DNA of 48,585 nucleotides from NCBI GenBank assembly GCA_020650975.1, contig JAIPMN010001079.1:1-48585 (forward strand), written 5' to 3'. The DNA is from Apostichopus californicus (lineage: Eukaryota > Echinodermata > Holothuroidea > Aspidochirotida > Stichopodidae). The notes beneath the pieces are model-generated. The model was given only the letters and a program-made list of their open reading frames with translations, was not told the DNA's origin and did no database searches. Made by a program: the position numbers and the translations under genes. Every line of letters starts with the position of its first letter. Position 1 is the first letter of the stretch. Below are positions 1 to 13,250 of this stretch, piece after piece.

Positions 1-510
1 AATACACAAGTATAGGACAGGGAGAGGCCATACCACATCAGCATACTTATAGCTGCTACTGAACTACACAGGTATAGGACAGAGAGAGGCCATACCACAT
101 CAGCATACTCATAGCTGCTACTGAACTACACAGGTATAGGACAGGGAGAGGCCATACCACATCAGCATACTTATAGCTGCTACTGAACTACACAGGTATA
201 GGACAGAGAGAGGCCATACCACATCAACATACTCATAGCTGCTACTGTAATACACAAGTATAGGACAGGGAGAGGCCATACCACATCAGCATACTTATAG
301 CTGCTACTGAACTACACAGGTATAGGACAGAGAGAGGCCATACCACATCAGCATACTTATAGCTGCTACTGAACTACACAGGTATAGGACAGAGAGAGGC
401 CATACCACATCAGCATACTTATAGCTGATACTGTAATACACAAGTATAGGACAGAGAGAGGCCATACCACATCAGCATACTGTAGCTGCTACTGTACTAC
501 CCAAGTAGGA
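1..510. repeat. 62-bp tandem repeat array, about 8 copies
   Basis: A unit of about 62 bp (first copy about 60) is repeated roughly eight times from the window edge. Every copy carries the core TATAGGACAG, then AGAGGCCATACCACATCA, then TAGCTGCTACT. Copies differ at a few sites: the start is either AATACACAAG or GAACTACACAGG, AGGGAG alternates with AGAGAG, and CTTATAG alternates with CTCATAG. Copies 1 and 5 share the same variant set, which hints at a four-copy higher-order unit. The last copy decays after about 500. The array is cut by the window start, so its full length is unknown. It has no coding potential. Confidence 0.95.
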
Positions 511-1720
511 CTATATATGTACTGGGTGTTGCTGGTACATCAATTATATCATCATCAGATACTAGAGCAATTAGCAAGTACACAGAGCTTTGATTGGTAC
601 AATATTTACTTGGAGCATTCTATAAACAATCACATGGAACACTGGTTACACATACATACATGAGACACTAACACATTACAATCTATCACTGGTACATGAA
701 CTACATACGGATGGGACAAATGTTACGTAGTTAAGGACAGAATGAGACACATTATATATAGTAGAAAGAGTGCAGCATGAGACAACAGTGAGAGCTGCTA
801 CTCGGTCCATGTACTTAAAGCAGCTCCCTGGCAACAATCTACTCTATCAAAATGTACAATTTACTCTTAGAGAAGATATATTGATAAGATATTAGATATA
901 ACTTATAAATATAAGTTGTATGTATTAGAATGTGATACCAGCATAGCTAGGTAATTGCAAGCTAAATTATACAGAATGAGTCACTATATAGCAAACAACA
1001 GTGTGGTATATCAGGTACTTAGTACAGTATAGTGATATAGGCAAGTATAGCATCGTATACTAGCAAACCTAGAACATGACAAATTACTGTAGTGTAGTAT
1101 TGGTCTTAAAAAGTTACTACACTATGAGACACTATCCAGCTCAAAAGCAATGTTACCACAGCTACAGTAGTTACATACACTGACACAGTAACATTAGCAC
1201 ACTAAGACCCTTTACTAACACAGTATATTGATATGGTTAGAACAGTATGACATACTAGCATTCTGTGATTCCAGAAACACTTCTAGCAAGTTGCACCACA
1301 ACAACACACAATACAGAGGGATAAACATTCGCAATGTGTAAAGAAAACCAATACCAATGAAATGTATCATCGTTATCAAATAAGATGTCCTGCTTTGTGT
1401 CGTTTTTCGTTTTTTTTTCCATAAATTTCTAATCTGTTTTGATGTCAGGAAGGATGCCATCGCTTCTTCACACGATACTCCTACAAAAGGTTTTATAGTA
1501 CCTGCAAACTTATTTTCTTCCCCTCACTTTCTTCTTCGCACCCTTGCTCCAGATTTGTTGGACCGTGAAATAATCGGCCAAGCTTAAAGATCAGAAATTG
1601 AACTAAAGGGTAGTAAACACTTCAATTTAATCATCTGCTGCTAGAAGTTTTCGTTTGACCGACTATTTCAATCAATAAAAGAGCTGGACCAAGCAAACTT
1701 CACCAGAGGAAAACACAAAC
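511..1720. other. Gene-free AT-rich stretch
   Basis: I see no gene here. Fragments such as AGCTGCTACT and GAGACAC recur loosely, so the first few hundred bases may be decayed flank of the 62-bp array. The minus-strand reading frame near 1215-1460 has no domain or splice support. Confidence 0.5.
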
Positions 1721-1760
1721 ATGGCTGGCAGCACCAGAGATGGGAACCATGGTCGACCAG
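1721..1760 (+). CDS. Candidate first coding exon (unrecognised protein)
   Basis: An ATG in a favourable context (ACAAACATGG) opens a frame reading MAGSTRDGNHGRP, followed at once by a donor-like CAG/GTGTGT at 1760/1761. If the site is not spliced the frame runs on to a TAA at 1847-1849, about 42 residues in all. The 5' side (about 1560-1720) is slightly less AT-rich than its surroundings and could be an untranslated leader. No domain is visible, no partner exon was found on the plus strand, and the Caskin exons are on the other strand. This is inference from start context and splice site only; it may be chance. Confidence 0.22.
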
Positions 1761-1921
1761 GTGTGTGTGTTATAACGTACGTACGTGTACGCAAGTCGAT
1801 GACAATAATTGTATATATACCATTAAAGGAACACAGTCTAAAGGCCTAAAATATATTTTGTGAGGAGAACTCAAGGGGGATAGAAAAAGATTTCCATTTG
1901 ATAACCAGTACCGAGTTTCAA

Positions 1922-2238
1922 ACTGCATAATGTTACACATTAATGTATTATGTATTATGAAACTACACTGTATTATACTATAATGTACTACAATGTACTA
2001 TAAGGTATTATGAAACTATACTTTCTTTAGACACTGACTTCAAATGCAGTTGACATACAAGTCATCATGCTAGACTGGAATTAAGCACCATAAAACACCA
2101 AGCAAATAAACAAGCTGTTCTTTATTAGTATATGGACCACTGGATCCCTCTTCTAAGTATAAATAAACTATTTATAAACTATATATAAACTATAAATAAA
2201 CTATATATAAAATATATATATACTATATAACTGTATAT
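1922..2238. repeat. AT-rich degenerate tandem repeats
   Basis: Two low-complexity blocks lie side by side. From about 1925 to 2023, words such as GTATTATGAAACTA and AATGTACTA recur. From about 2161 to 2235, an 11-bp motif like ATATATAAACT is repeated imperfectly and grades into (AT)n. Neither codes for protein. Confidence 0.7.
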
Positions 2239-2778
2239 AAACAATGAAACCTTGCCATGAAACAATCCAGACACAATCTCATCCAGTTCTATTAAACCCA
2301 GTTCTATCACGTCTTTGTCCAAGTTCTCTGTTCAAACTACCTCTTTTAGCTAATAAAAAAAAGCTGGGAGAGCTGAGAGAAGGATTTCGTTATTCCAGGA
2401 AGACATTGAGGACATGAAGGTCCCGAAGTAGTCAGTCGTAGGAGTATTAGTATATGATCGTTACCTTTATTATACGATAATAATAATAAACCTTAATTAA
2501 GCATAAAGTAGATAACGATACAGGAACCATTTAGGATTATTATTCTTCATATTCGTTGAGGAATGACAGGTGAGGGAATAGAACTGACAGCTATACGTTT
2601 ATCTAGGTCAAAATAATTCACCGCATATAACTGTCAAACCTTACTGAAAAAACAAATGACTACTTGTTGAGATAGGCCACATATAATAACGGTAGTGCTT
2701 TATTCCGCAAATGACATTCAACCAAATTTTAGTCTAGTTACAAAACTTTCCTTTTTCAAGTCTCAATTTTTCAGATGT

Positions 2779-2860
2779 CAACATGAAGTCAAACATGAAG
2801 TCCAACATGAAGTCAACATGAAGTCAACATGAAGTCAACATGAAGTCAACATGAAGTCAA
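2779..2860. repeat. 11-bp minisatellite, about 7 copies
   Basis: The unit CAACATGAAGT is repeated about seven times. Copies two and three are 12 bp because of one extra base each; the rest are perfect. A reading frame through an 11-bp unit shifts with each copy, so this is not a protein repeat. Confidence 0.95.
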
Positions 2861-5800
2861 AGAATGCACTCATGATGAGAAAAGATCTACGTACAGACAG
2901 GTAAAACAAGGAAAGAACTATGGCTATGAGTCCCATGTAAGTTCTCTAAAAAATACCTGCACATATAAAGATCAATAATAAGAAGAGTAGGTAGTTGACC
3001 TCACATTGACCCTGTGACCGTGTAACCCAAGGCAAAACAACTGACCATGAAGAAATCAAGGAGAATTGTCATGTGCCTGTGCACCCTGCTGGAAGGTGAA
3101 TTTAATTGGCGAAATTCCAGCTGCAAGCAGTTCTTCCACCGGTGAACTGTAAAATATGATTTTGCAATTGTTACTAATTATCCCAGTGAGCATCGCTGGA
3201 CTGAGCTGCCCAAAGATTCAACAACCTAAATGACAGACACATGCCAACTCTAGCCTGCCCTTATTCCTCCCTCATCCCATGCAATTCTAAAGACATATTT
3301 TTGTTGATTTGAAAATATTCAAGAATTTCACTTGGAAGAAAAAGGCAATAGACAGTAAACTTGTTTGTACAAATGACTGCAGGGTTCAAAAACAAGAAAA
3401 TTGACAGAACGAAAAATTTGTTTGAGCAGACAGCAGGTTGGCTCTTATTTCTGCGATTGTGAAATGATTGGAAAAACTTGAAGATCTCTCTTAGATACAG
3501 TAGGTCTGTCTAGTTATGGGGATATTTTCAAAAGTTGTTTTCAAACAACTGCATTCATTAATGACCACAGACAAGGACGGTTTAGCTATTTTTGGTCTTT
3601 AGCCTTTTCTCTTCTTTCCTTCCTCATCCTCTCTTATCAAATTTCCCCGTAAATACAACAAGCCACTATAAATACCTGCATATACCGGACAAGTTAATCT
3701 GATAAAATGCCTGAATTGCAAGAGTAAACGTCGATGAAATGTACCATGCCATCATTACAGTATCATGCATGTTGCTGTTTATTTCACTACATGTATAGAA
3801 ATACCAAACAGTAGGTATTTTTCTACAGTGCACTGCAATAGTTATGAGAAGCGACAGATAAATGATAACTTAAGTTTCTTAGCTCAGATATATACGCCAT
3901 GTTGATTTGAACACAAAAAAATAACCTACTTTCACATTTCAGAAGTGCTTGAACCCTTAAAGATGAAAAAACACAAAAAATCCAGTTTGGGTTTAAAGGC
4001 TTCGTTGTTCGGTTCTTCCGGGACGACATGTTTGCATCCTTCTACAGCTAGCGGTGCTACGTTACACAAGTATCACTTTCTCGAGAGGCAATTTTGATAT
4101 CTACACAGCCTGATGGTTATTTTTTTCAACTTTTTTTTGCCACTCACAAAAAGAATTGTCACGACAAGATAAATTTGCAGTTCTTCAGAAACTCTAAACG
4201 GGTAAGAGACCAACCTCGAGAGAATTTGAGGAACTTTGTCACGAAAAAGAAAGTCTGTCCAACACGTCAACTTCAACCCATCACTTGTTCTCCCTTGGTT
4301 TACCCTGACGCCATTTATTTGCTTAGCAGACTGCAATGGGGGGCCCCCATACACATGACACTTAAAGAGGTGTGCGTGTACTATCCCGTGTGATGGTACA
4401 TCGGTGCAAACCACAGCCACCTTAACATGCTAGATGTGATGGTGGAAATGTTACTAATTCTTTCCCTTAGTACTACTGTATTTGATCACATTGCACAATC
4501 ACGAGTGTTGCCAGCATACAATTGGACTGTATCATTCAAGCCTTGTATGAATGCTAGTGGATTTCATATTTATGCTGGTACGAGAGAGTTGAATCGGCCA
4601 TGTTTTCTGCCTCGTCACCGGTGTATGACAGAGCAATTTCCACACCCACGGTCAAGCATTGCTCACAGAAAGATTGCAAAATTGAAGCAGCCTCCAGCCA
4701 TCTGAATGTTTAATTAACGCCTAATTACTGATTACCTCCAATTCAAGCAATTTTTTTTTTACGCCAATGCATTTTGTCACATTATATTTACAAACATGGA
4801 AAAAGCACACTAGAAAATTTCAATATATCTTCTGCATTATTTTAAAAATGTAAAAATGAGAATTCATGTTAAATAAGTTAAAAATTGCTATGGATTCAAG
4901 TGTCAAGCAGAATGAGAATAATACTTTCAAGTCTATATTCATAAACCTGCTTTAAAATTAAGAAAAGGGGAGAACGAAACTTTACAATAACCAAAATTTA
5001 CAAATTCCAACATTTCGCAACATTAGCTATGAGATTTTATTTCCACACATTTTCTTGAGGGATCAATTGCATCTTACAGGAAAACTAACTTTTATATTAA
5101 GAAAAGGTGTTATATTCTACAAGTTGAATTATAATGAAAGGAAAGGGTGTGGTCCATCAAATATAACTACATCTACTATACATATAAATGTAGGCAGACA
5201 ATCATACACTATAGATGCTACATGTACACTTGAACACAATGTATGTACAACACCCCATTTAATGATTAAGACGATTGCATCAGGGGAACTGCAGCCTTCA
5301 TAAATGAATGTTGTTTCCTAACTGTAAAATGTTAAAATTTGGAGACCATTAATCATTCTTTTCATGACAGTAATCATACTTCTTTACTAGTGAGGGAGTA
5401 AAGGAGACAAATATCCAAGATTCTCAAAATTTCCCAAATTTAGAAGCTTCCTGATGGTAGTAGGTCATTGATTTAACAAAATTAATCGCTTACATCCAAA
5501 CTACCCACCCCCCCTCCCCGGTCCCTCTCCAAAGAAGAGTTCTCAAGGGCTTTCAGGTTTGGGCCCAACTTCAAATTTCTATAAACAGCAGCTACTAAGA
5601 TCATACAATGCACTTCTAAGTTTCTTCTGCTTACATCTTCATTTTTTCAAAGAAGTAAATGACCACTAGAATAATTAGAAAGTTATAATTTATTTCACAT
5701 TTTGACATGTGGTTTGCGCTGATCATCTTTGTAGGAATTTTTGACCTCCCTCCTCTTTCTGGAAAAGCCAAGTCTCCAAAATACCTTTTTGGCTCAGAGC

Positions 5801-8800
5801 CGAGCCAATAATAAGACCAACTTTAATTCACTGGATGAGCGATGAGCTAGGATAAGCATTTATCAATAAATGTTCTCCGGCTTCTGTTGTCTTAGATCAA
5901 AGTCACAAGACTACAGTATAGAGGTTCACCATGCAATAGATTGTTTTCTTGAAATATAATTTCTCTTTCGCTCTCCGTTTTTTCTTATTATTTGACACAG
6001 GTTTATTGTAGACTGCTGAGGTATAACGTTATAAACAGTCCTACTTTCTCCTAACCTTTGTGTTTACATTTTGTAATGCGCAAATACACACACTGTACCT
6101 ACAGTATGCCAATTACAGACTGACTTATATTGGGCAATTCTTAATTAAATGAATAATTATGACATAATCATAGCGAGAAAAAAATACTTTTAAAAGGGTC
6201 CACGTATCCTGTCCAACTGGAAATCACGACGAACCTTTTGAAGTAAGTCTTGAAAATAATTTTTACTTATTAAATTGTGTGGCTCAGTTATATACTGTAC
6301 ACTGTAGCAACTGACAGATCCAATAAATGGGAATTTCATTGATAAGAGTATTATTAAACCTCTCTTGTAGACTCTGGTAAATTGAGTTTTTTCCATTTCG
6401 ATTTTATAAATGGAAAGCAAATCCATCAATTTCATTCCCCTCAACTGAAAGTTGAAAATGTTTGGAAACTTTATCATAAGTTGGAACATTGAGGAAGCTG
6501 ATATCTGATAGTTGATAAGACAGGCCAAAACTTAATTTAGCTTTCGGTTAAGGATATCAAAGGTTCAAAAAAGTTGTGTCATCTGGGCTTGTCAATCTGA
6601 GAAATTAATGCCACTTGGAAGTGAAACCTTTTTTTTTATTTTGGTTTCCTTTTTTTCATTTCACATTTTCAAAGAAATAGGTAATTTAGAAAGCTGATAC
6701 TGAAACCAATGCCGATATTGAGTTTTCGAGTGAGCATCTACTTACAAAACCCATCGCTATTACAAGAAATAGGCGTGATAGATAGAACGGCATCAAAAGG
6801 TTTCTAGGTCACAGTAGACAGGGTGAAGAGAATGCAGGTGCTATGAGTAGACAGGTAAGTGCAAAAGCAAAGGAAATACAGACCATTTGTGTAATTGTAT
6901 AATAAACTAAGAAACTCCATACATGAAAATTCAAGCAATTGTGGCTCCATGATGTCATCACATTTAAACTTGTTACAAACATCAGTGTTATGTTTTGGAG
7001 GAAAATGTTTTTTCCACCCCGGAAGAAACCTGCGAACCCTGCCAATGAGGATGGTCTGTGTTTGCTTCTTCTTTGAGATACAGTTGTTACTGTTACTGTA
7101 GGTTCAAATAGTTCTTACTTTGTACAATATGAGCAATAAACCATGCTGACCAAGATATTCTCACAGGCGACATTTTATAGAGCCAGTTAGTTAATGCAGC
7201 ACTGCAAACCTACTCACTGGAGAGTCAGATGATCCTATCGTCATCAAACACTAGACAATGTTAAAAATACTTAACTTCAAAAAATGCTTCATTTAACATT
7301 GCCAACAAGAGGCATTAAACACACTTAAAGCTTATGAAATTACAAATGGCCTTCATCTGTGCTATCAAATAAAAAATTCAAAAGCCATATTTATATCCAT
7401 GAAAAGAAGAGAAGGCAAAAAAACCAACACATATTCAAAAAAAAAAAAAGAAGGATTCTGAGGACAAAAGAAATGGTGTCTATGTCATTCCTTTGTTCGT
7501 GTAAATTGACTTCTAAATTAGGAATCGCACATTGCATGATTGAAGACCCCACAATGAAAAACCATATGGGTATCATAATGCGTGAGTGTGCTGGTTATAT
7601 TTAATGGAGCAGGTATGTGCAGATAACATCAGCAGAATTTAGATACTAACAGACTGGATATATTCGTGGACTGTTCTGCCAAGCGTAGTCTTAATGTCAA
7701 CAGCACATGGACTCGGAAAGACTCCGAGGGTATTATGCATTATTCAACACTAGTGCAGTCAGAAACTTGTCAACAGATGGATGAGGAGAGGAGAAGGGAA
7801 AGGCCATATCAAATAAGAAGAAGTTCTTTTAATTCTCAACATTCTCTTATCTCACCTGTTTTTACCAGTAACATGTTGTTGCGGACATTGAAAGGCACCT
7901 AGCTATTTTCATACATTATAGGGAAAAGCTTGCTCTTGTTTTAGGCAAGAATGGGGTGGAGTGGGGTGGGATGGGATAGCCCATCTCCCTTCCTCCACCC
8001 CCCCCCCACCTTGCCCCACACACATCCCACCTTGCCACCCTCTTCTCCTTTACAGTGAGACATGATCACAGCCAGAGAGTTCACCAAGACGACTATACAA
8101 TAATGAACCCTCCTGACACAAGAATGTAAATTATTCGGTTTATTCAGAATCGCAATCTATTATCATCAATTCATCCATCATGAATTCCCAACAACAGAGT
8201 GGAAGGCTTACACTGTGCCTTCTTTTAAAAGTCTATTTCTCATACCACAGCTTCCGGTGGCAAACTCTTGATTGAGGGTCCAATTTTCAAAAGAATTGCA
8301 TTCCAAGCCAGGATTAGAGGCTGGATTTACATACAGTGAGAGACTTCAGCCATGACCAGGTATTTACACACACCTGTTAAAATCACAAAAGACCTGATGA
8401 ATAATTCAAACGACACATACTCTTAGATACAATCCTTTGGGCACGTAACAGCTGATCCCTCAGTGGAAATAGTTCCATACTGTACATTCCAACAAAACTT
8501 TTCACTTGAGAGAAACATGTGGCTGCTTGAAGAACACAGAGACAGTGCAGTAGCTATAGGCAGAATGATTTTCGTTGCCAATTCTTTCATCCCCGATTGT
8601 ATTTCCCTATCCTGTTCCTCTCCGTTTCCAAAAATTTTTATATCATTATGTCATTAATAAATCAAACAAGTTATCTATATATGAGGAAACTTGTCTGAAG
8701 TCAACGGAATAGTTTTCATGTGGACTGTTGATACCATACATGGTTACTTTTCGCAGTTTTGTCCTAAGTTCTAATTTAAGATGTTAAACCACACCGGGTT

Positions 8801-10925
8801 TGCAGGCTGTATTAACCTGAAATATTCTCCGTCCTAGTGGTTGGTTTCCATCCCTATGGTCTTCCATTGTAACGTACCGTTCGGTTATACTACTTCACTG
8901 ACGCAACTCGTCGCTGTTTATTATTTAATTACGGGGACAGAAGTTGACTCAATAATAACAACACATTCTTTAATTACTCCCTACTGACTGGTCTCCATGC
9001 AAAGCTGATATTATTATACAGTAACCTATATAATCTGCGATTTGAAGGGAAGGCTGGAGTATTACAAAGTTATATACCATGAGTCTAATTCAACAGCACT
9101 TGTATTATGTACAGATATCAGATTACGATTGACAAAACAGATAAAAGCCAAAGCTTGGTGATAACGAACCCATCGACTATCACGCTAATTACATATGGCT
9201 TTCTAATCCTGATTAAGGGCTCGATTTATTCGCCATTACAACCTGTTGAAAAGATAAATTACTGTATGTTAATTTCACAGACTGAACATAAGAAGTAGGA
9301 CCGAGTAATATCGTAAGGGTTGTTAAGCCTTTCACAAGTTCCTCCATGTTTTTCCATCCTTGTAAAATGCTGATAATTAAAGTTAAACTCCAATGAGGAC
9401 TAACAACATTTTTGTAGAGGGCAATTAAACTTGGCCTGCTGTATAACCTGCATGGCAACCAACACTATTTACAATGATTTATTCATCCATAGCTCATCTA
9501 TAAGCAAGGGTATGCAGGCAACCTCTTTGAAGGCTGCAGCAAAAAATACTCCCATGCATGCAGCTTGCACAGCCTAATGCAAAGACAAATGTGAAGTGTA
9601 TTGAACCTGTTCCATTTTCTAATCTTGAACAAAGATTGGTCGTCAGATCGTCTAGGCCCCAGAGTTAGCTAACTAATATCTCTCTCCGCTAACTGCCCCA
9701 GGTATCTCCAAATTAGGGATTACAGCTGGCTATAAAACTGTATTGACTAATTATTAGTCATCTTCTTGTCTCAAAATTGAAAGGAAAGATTATTCAAGTT
9801 TCAATGACTGTAGATAATATCTCTTAAGGGCTAAGAATAATAGGCCATAAAAGAAATACTCTGCTTGTTCACGATCTGGCTGCAATTAACCTCATAGGTT
9901 TGCTGCAAAACAAAGAAGTTGAGGACTGATTTGTAAACAAAAGACTGACTAACAGATGGACCTTGATCAGAAGAAGCAAGGGACTTGATCTGGACAATCA
10001 CCATGAAAGGTTTACCTGGCAAAAAACCCCAGATAACTAGATGTATCTATAGGGAATATCATGAAGACTCCACAAGTAGTTACATCAGGCCAAAATTGTA
10101 TCCAACTGGTGCCAGAATGGAAAAGAGATATACCCATTCATTAGCACCAGATTTTGTGTCCTACTGTTTCTCACAACAGAATAAAAAAGGAAAGACAATA
10201 CTACTTATAATATCATACAGAATTTGTAGAAGGAACCAATAGGCTTTAGTTATCCCACATACAAACAGGTGGTTCATTGTGTTAAGTCCTGTCACCTGCC
10301 TACAGAATATTAAAAAGTACATGCAAGTTATCAGTGTAGTTCGTATGAGAAACATAAACAACTCATGTCACATAATTAATGTTTTTCAGCTAATATTAAG
10401 AGAAATATTCATCAGAGAATTGATTACACCTGACAAGGTTCTGAACAAACAAGTACTCCTTCAAGACTGTCTTACAAAACTTGACTAAAAGATAAAGAGT
10501 TTCACATATACAACTTCCCAGAAACCACACTGACCACAAGCTGTGAATCTTTCATTGTTGGTACTGTAGGAAGTGAAAGATATATTGCAACATCCATCTC
10601 TATTTATTGTCATTATTAAGGAAATAGTTGCTTGAACAGTCACATATTCACCAGGATTATTATGATAATTCGCTGTATTAATAGCCTCCATGAATTCCTT
10701 CCTGTGGTGGTATATTGAATTGTGATGGTTGCCATGTGGGCCAATCAATATGGCTGAGTCAGTGAGGTACTGTAACAGGAACTACTGCAAACTTCCAACA
10801 GGAAACAACGTACAAATGAACAGCACAAGGTAATACAAAATAGAAGAAAATTCCCACATTAGCCTATCTGCAAATATACTGTTGATGCTGTGATGACTGA
10901 AGTTAAATGGGTGGACTGACAGGCG
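2861..10925. other. Gene-free region (downstream intron or intergenic)
   Basis: About 8 kb of AT-rich DNA with no exon I can support. If the Caskin gene continues left, this may be an intron or its 3' flank. It contains one copy of a dispersed motif (6820-6875), a repeat fragment near 6696-6780 that resembles another near 27830-27895, and C-rich runs near 5500 and 8000. The longer open frames (4073-4420 minus, 4427-4705 plus, 6190-6528 minus) match nothing I recognise. Confidence 0.5.
6820..6875 (+). repeat. Dispersed AGACAGGTA motif, copy 1
   Basis: The segment contains GAGTAGACAGGTAAGTG preceded by AATGCAGGTGCTAT. It lines up over about 40-50 bp with four other places in the window (17515, 38998, 41268 and 43895). 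The core includes a good splice-donor-like string on the plus strand. Confidence 0.35.
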
Positions 10926-11247
10926 GTTAGGACAGGGGTTAGGACGGGGGTTAGGACAGGGGGTTAGGACAGGGAGTTAGGACAGGGGGTTAGGACAGGG
11001 GGTTAGGACAGGGGGTTAGGACAGGGGGTTAGGACAGGGGGTTAGGACAGGGGGTTAGGACAGGGGGTTAGGACAGGGGGTTAGGACAGGGGGTTAGGAC
11101 AGGGGTTAGGACATGGGGGCTAGGACTGGGGGCTAGGACAGGGTTAGGACAGGGGGTTAGGACAGGGGTTAGGACAGGGGGTTTAGGACAGGGGGTTAGG
11201 TCATGGGGGCTAGGACAGGGGGTTAGGACAGGGGGGTTAGGACAGGG
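10926..11247. repeat. G-rich 13-bp minisatellite (TTAGGACAGGGGG)n
   Basis: The unit TTAGGACAGGGGG is repeated more than twenty times. Many copies in the middle are perfect; copies at both ends have four or six G in the run or small substitutions such as GGGGGCTAGGACTG. The plus strand has a G-run in every unit, so it could fold into G-quadruplexes, and TTAGG looks like a telomere word although the 13-bp unit is not a telomere repeat. Open frames across it on the minus strand are an artefact of the repeat. Confidence 0.97.
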
Positions 11248-11530
11248 GAAGAGGACAGGGGAAGCAGACAGGGGAGAAGAGAGAGAGACAAGGAATAGGG
11301 ACAAGGACAGAAGCAAAGGAAAGATACAAAGGAGAAGGGCAAAGGACATGGATAAAGGAGAGGGACAGAGAACGGGTGCAAAGGACGGGGGCACTTGAGA
11401 GGGACAAAGAACAGGTGCAAAGGAGAAGGACAAATGACTAGTGCAAATGACAGTGGGAAAGGACAGAGGCAGAGGAGAGGGGAAGAGGAGAGGAGAAAAG
11501 GAGAGGGCAAATATGAGAGATAATGGGGCA
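11248..11530. repeat. Purine-rich decayed extension of the minisatellite
   Basis: The plus strand is almost all purine, with words such as GGACAGGGG, GGACAAAG and GGAGAGGG recurring about every 12-20 bases. It reads as an older, diverged continuation of the neighbouring 13-bp array. It contains almost no pyrimidine runs and no plausible coding exon. Confidence 0.75.
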
Positions 11531-13057
11531 GGGGAGTTCATGGTGACATATCTGATTACACTTACAATATGCTGTTAACAGTTAAAACTAACCGAACAAC
11601 TGACATGAGCAAGGTACCTGATAATATTAATTACGTACTACTTATTCCAACCTTTATCATGAGTTTCACCCTTCCCAAATTCTGTCATCTTCCAAATAAG
11701 TTAATCAGACACTCTGAAGTTTTACCATTCACGTGTTCAAGTTGGCAAACAAATTATGAATTGTGATGGATTTAAAATAAAATTGATCTTGTTTTCACAC
11801 ATATCAAGTGTTTCTGTGAGAGGGGTAAGGGGAGGGAGTTCATATCTGCAAGAATGTCTTAACTTAACATAGATGACTGTTGAATATTTTCCATCTCAAG
11901 ATAAGACCTTACTTCACCATGAGAAACTTAACGTCTAAGCCTTCCTTAATTACCGATTCCATTGATCTATGCAAGACAAACACTAAATACTATGAAAAAC
12001 TCATATAGAGATTATATAGATTTGTTTGCAAAATAATAACAAATTCCTAGAGTCCAGTTGTTCTTTTTGACTCTTGCAGTTATCATTCATTAATATGGTT
12101 TATGGAAATTCGCATACTATAGATTCTTAGCAAAGTAAGCACAAAAAAAAAAAAAAATTAAATGACCCTACTGATTGCACCATTCATTCATTAATACATT
12201 ACAATAGCACACCACCAGCTACAAGACTAGGAAAACACACACAAACCAAAGTAATAATTAATAAATAGTAAACTCACCTTTGGTAAAGACTATCCCATTT
12301 AGAAATACACTATTCATTTATCCTCATTAATAAAATGTTCAATTAATCCAATACATGAAAGAACCAAAACTTTCTCCTTCAAAATATAGTTGATATAATA
12401 ACACACACATACACATGTAGTCCTTAATTCACACACAGTCCACTATCACAAAAGAACAAAACTATAATTTGTTTTTGTTTTCCCCCATATCATGCAGTAG
12501 TACTGATCCTCAAGCCTGACTGCTGATAAATGACACAGCAGGCAAACTAAACATAGATACCTGCATGCTACTTTGCTAATACTACCACTTCATAGAAGAA
12601 CCAGCTCTTAATGAACTTTGACCTGGAAGATCTCATTTTAAAATTGAGGGGTAGGACAAATGAGTTATTGTAAAACAGTTTAGTGCTCAGTCAAGTAAAA
12701 CTAATACTGTTTATCCATTGGAGTGGAAGAAAGATGTAGTGCTGTAACTGTGTGCAATACTGTAGAGTACTAGAAAAACAGATGAGGTGTGTCTTGAAAT
12801 AGAGGTTTGGTTCCATACAAGGATAAATTCCTATACAAAGATGCCTGTAGTAAGCTTGGAGGCAAGTGTACAGAATCAAATGGTTGGGCATACTGAAATG
12901 ATGCACTAATGTTCAAAGATTACTTCAGCCTTAAGAATATAGTCAGCATAGGGCTTAGTAGGGGGAGTGGGAGACTTCACATACAAATGATTGTTAGTGT
13001 GTATGCTGAAACCCACATGTAACTGACAAATCCAATGGGAGGAAAGATATCTCTGAT
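11531..13057. other. Gene-free stretch
   Basis: I see no gene, RNA or clear repeat here apart from a short A-run near 12145. Short open frames on either strand lack splice or domain support. Confidence 0.5.
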
Positions 13058-13168
13058 GACTACACCAACCTGCCCTCCCCCACTCCCCCCCCCCCCCCAT
13101 GCACCCCCCATCCCCTCCTCTTTTTTTTCCCTTTCTTTTTCTATTTTTCCATTTTTTCACTTGTTCTT
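13058..13168. repeat. Polypyrimidine tract
   Basis: A C-rich block with a long C-run near 13087-13099 grades into a T-rich block. It lies directly before a LINE/SINE-type tail and may have been part of the same insertion. The open frames on both strands across it are low-complexity artefacts. Confidence 0.7.
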
Positions 13169-13170
13169 TT

Positions 13171-13250
13171 GTAAATTAATCTGCTTTCTTTGTAAAGCAC
13201 CTTGTCTCCTGATTTGGCACTATATAAGTTTCATTTATTATTATTATTTC
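13171..13250 (+). mobile_element. LINE/SINE 3' tail with (ATT)n end
   Basis: TGTAAAGCACCTTG, then GGCACTATATAAGTTTCA, then (TTA)n is the familiar 3' end of CR1/L2-type LINEs and the SINEs that borrow their tails in many animals. Only the tail is recognisable; the 5' side is polypyrimidine DNA, so this is a 5'-truncated copy. The orientation is plus. Confidence 0.75.

Noticed and set aside
1-510. Resemblance of the regular array to a CRISPR locus
   Set aside because: Whole 62-bp units are repeated with no unique spacers, and the genome is eukaryotic.
4073-4420. 115-residue minus-strand frame, with an overlapping 99-residue plus-strand frame
   Set aside because: No domain, signal or splice site is convincing, and the opposite strand is equally open. 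I cannot support either as a gene.
4427-4705. 92-residue plus-strand frame starting MLDVMVEMLLILSLS, like a signal peptide
   Set aside because: The hydrophobic start is suggestive, but the rest matches nothing and no splice sites or further exons were found.
6190-6528. 112-residue minus-strand frame
   Set aside because: Composition follows the AT-rich background and no family resemblance is visible.
11068-11541. 157-residue proline- and serine-rich open frame on the minus strand
   Set aside because: It is the translation of the 13-bp minisatellite and its purine-rich tail; a second frame across the same DNA is also open, and there is no other coding evidence.
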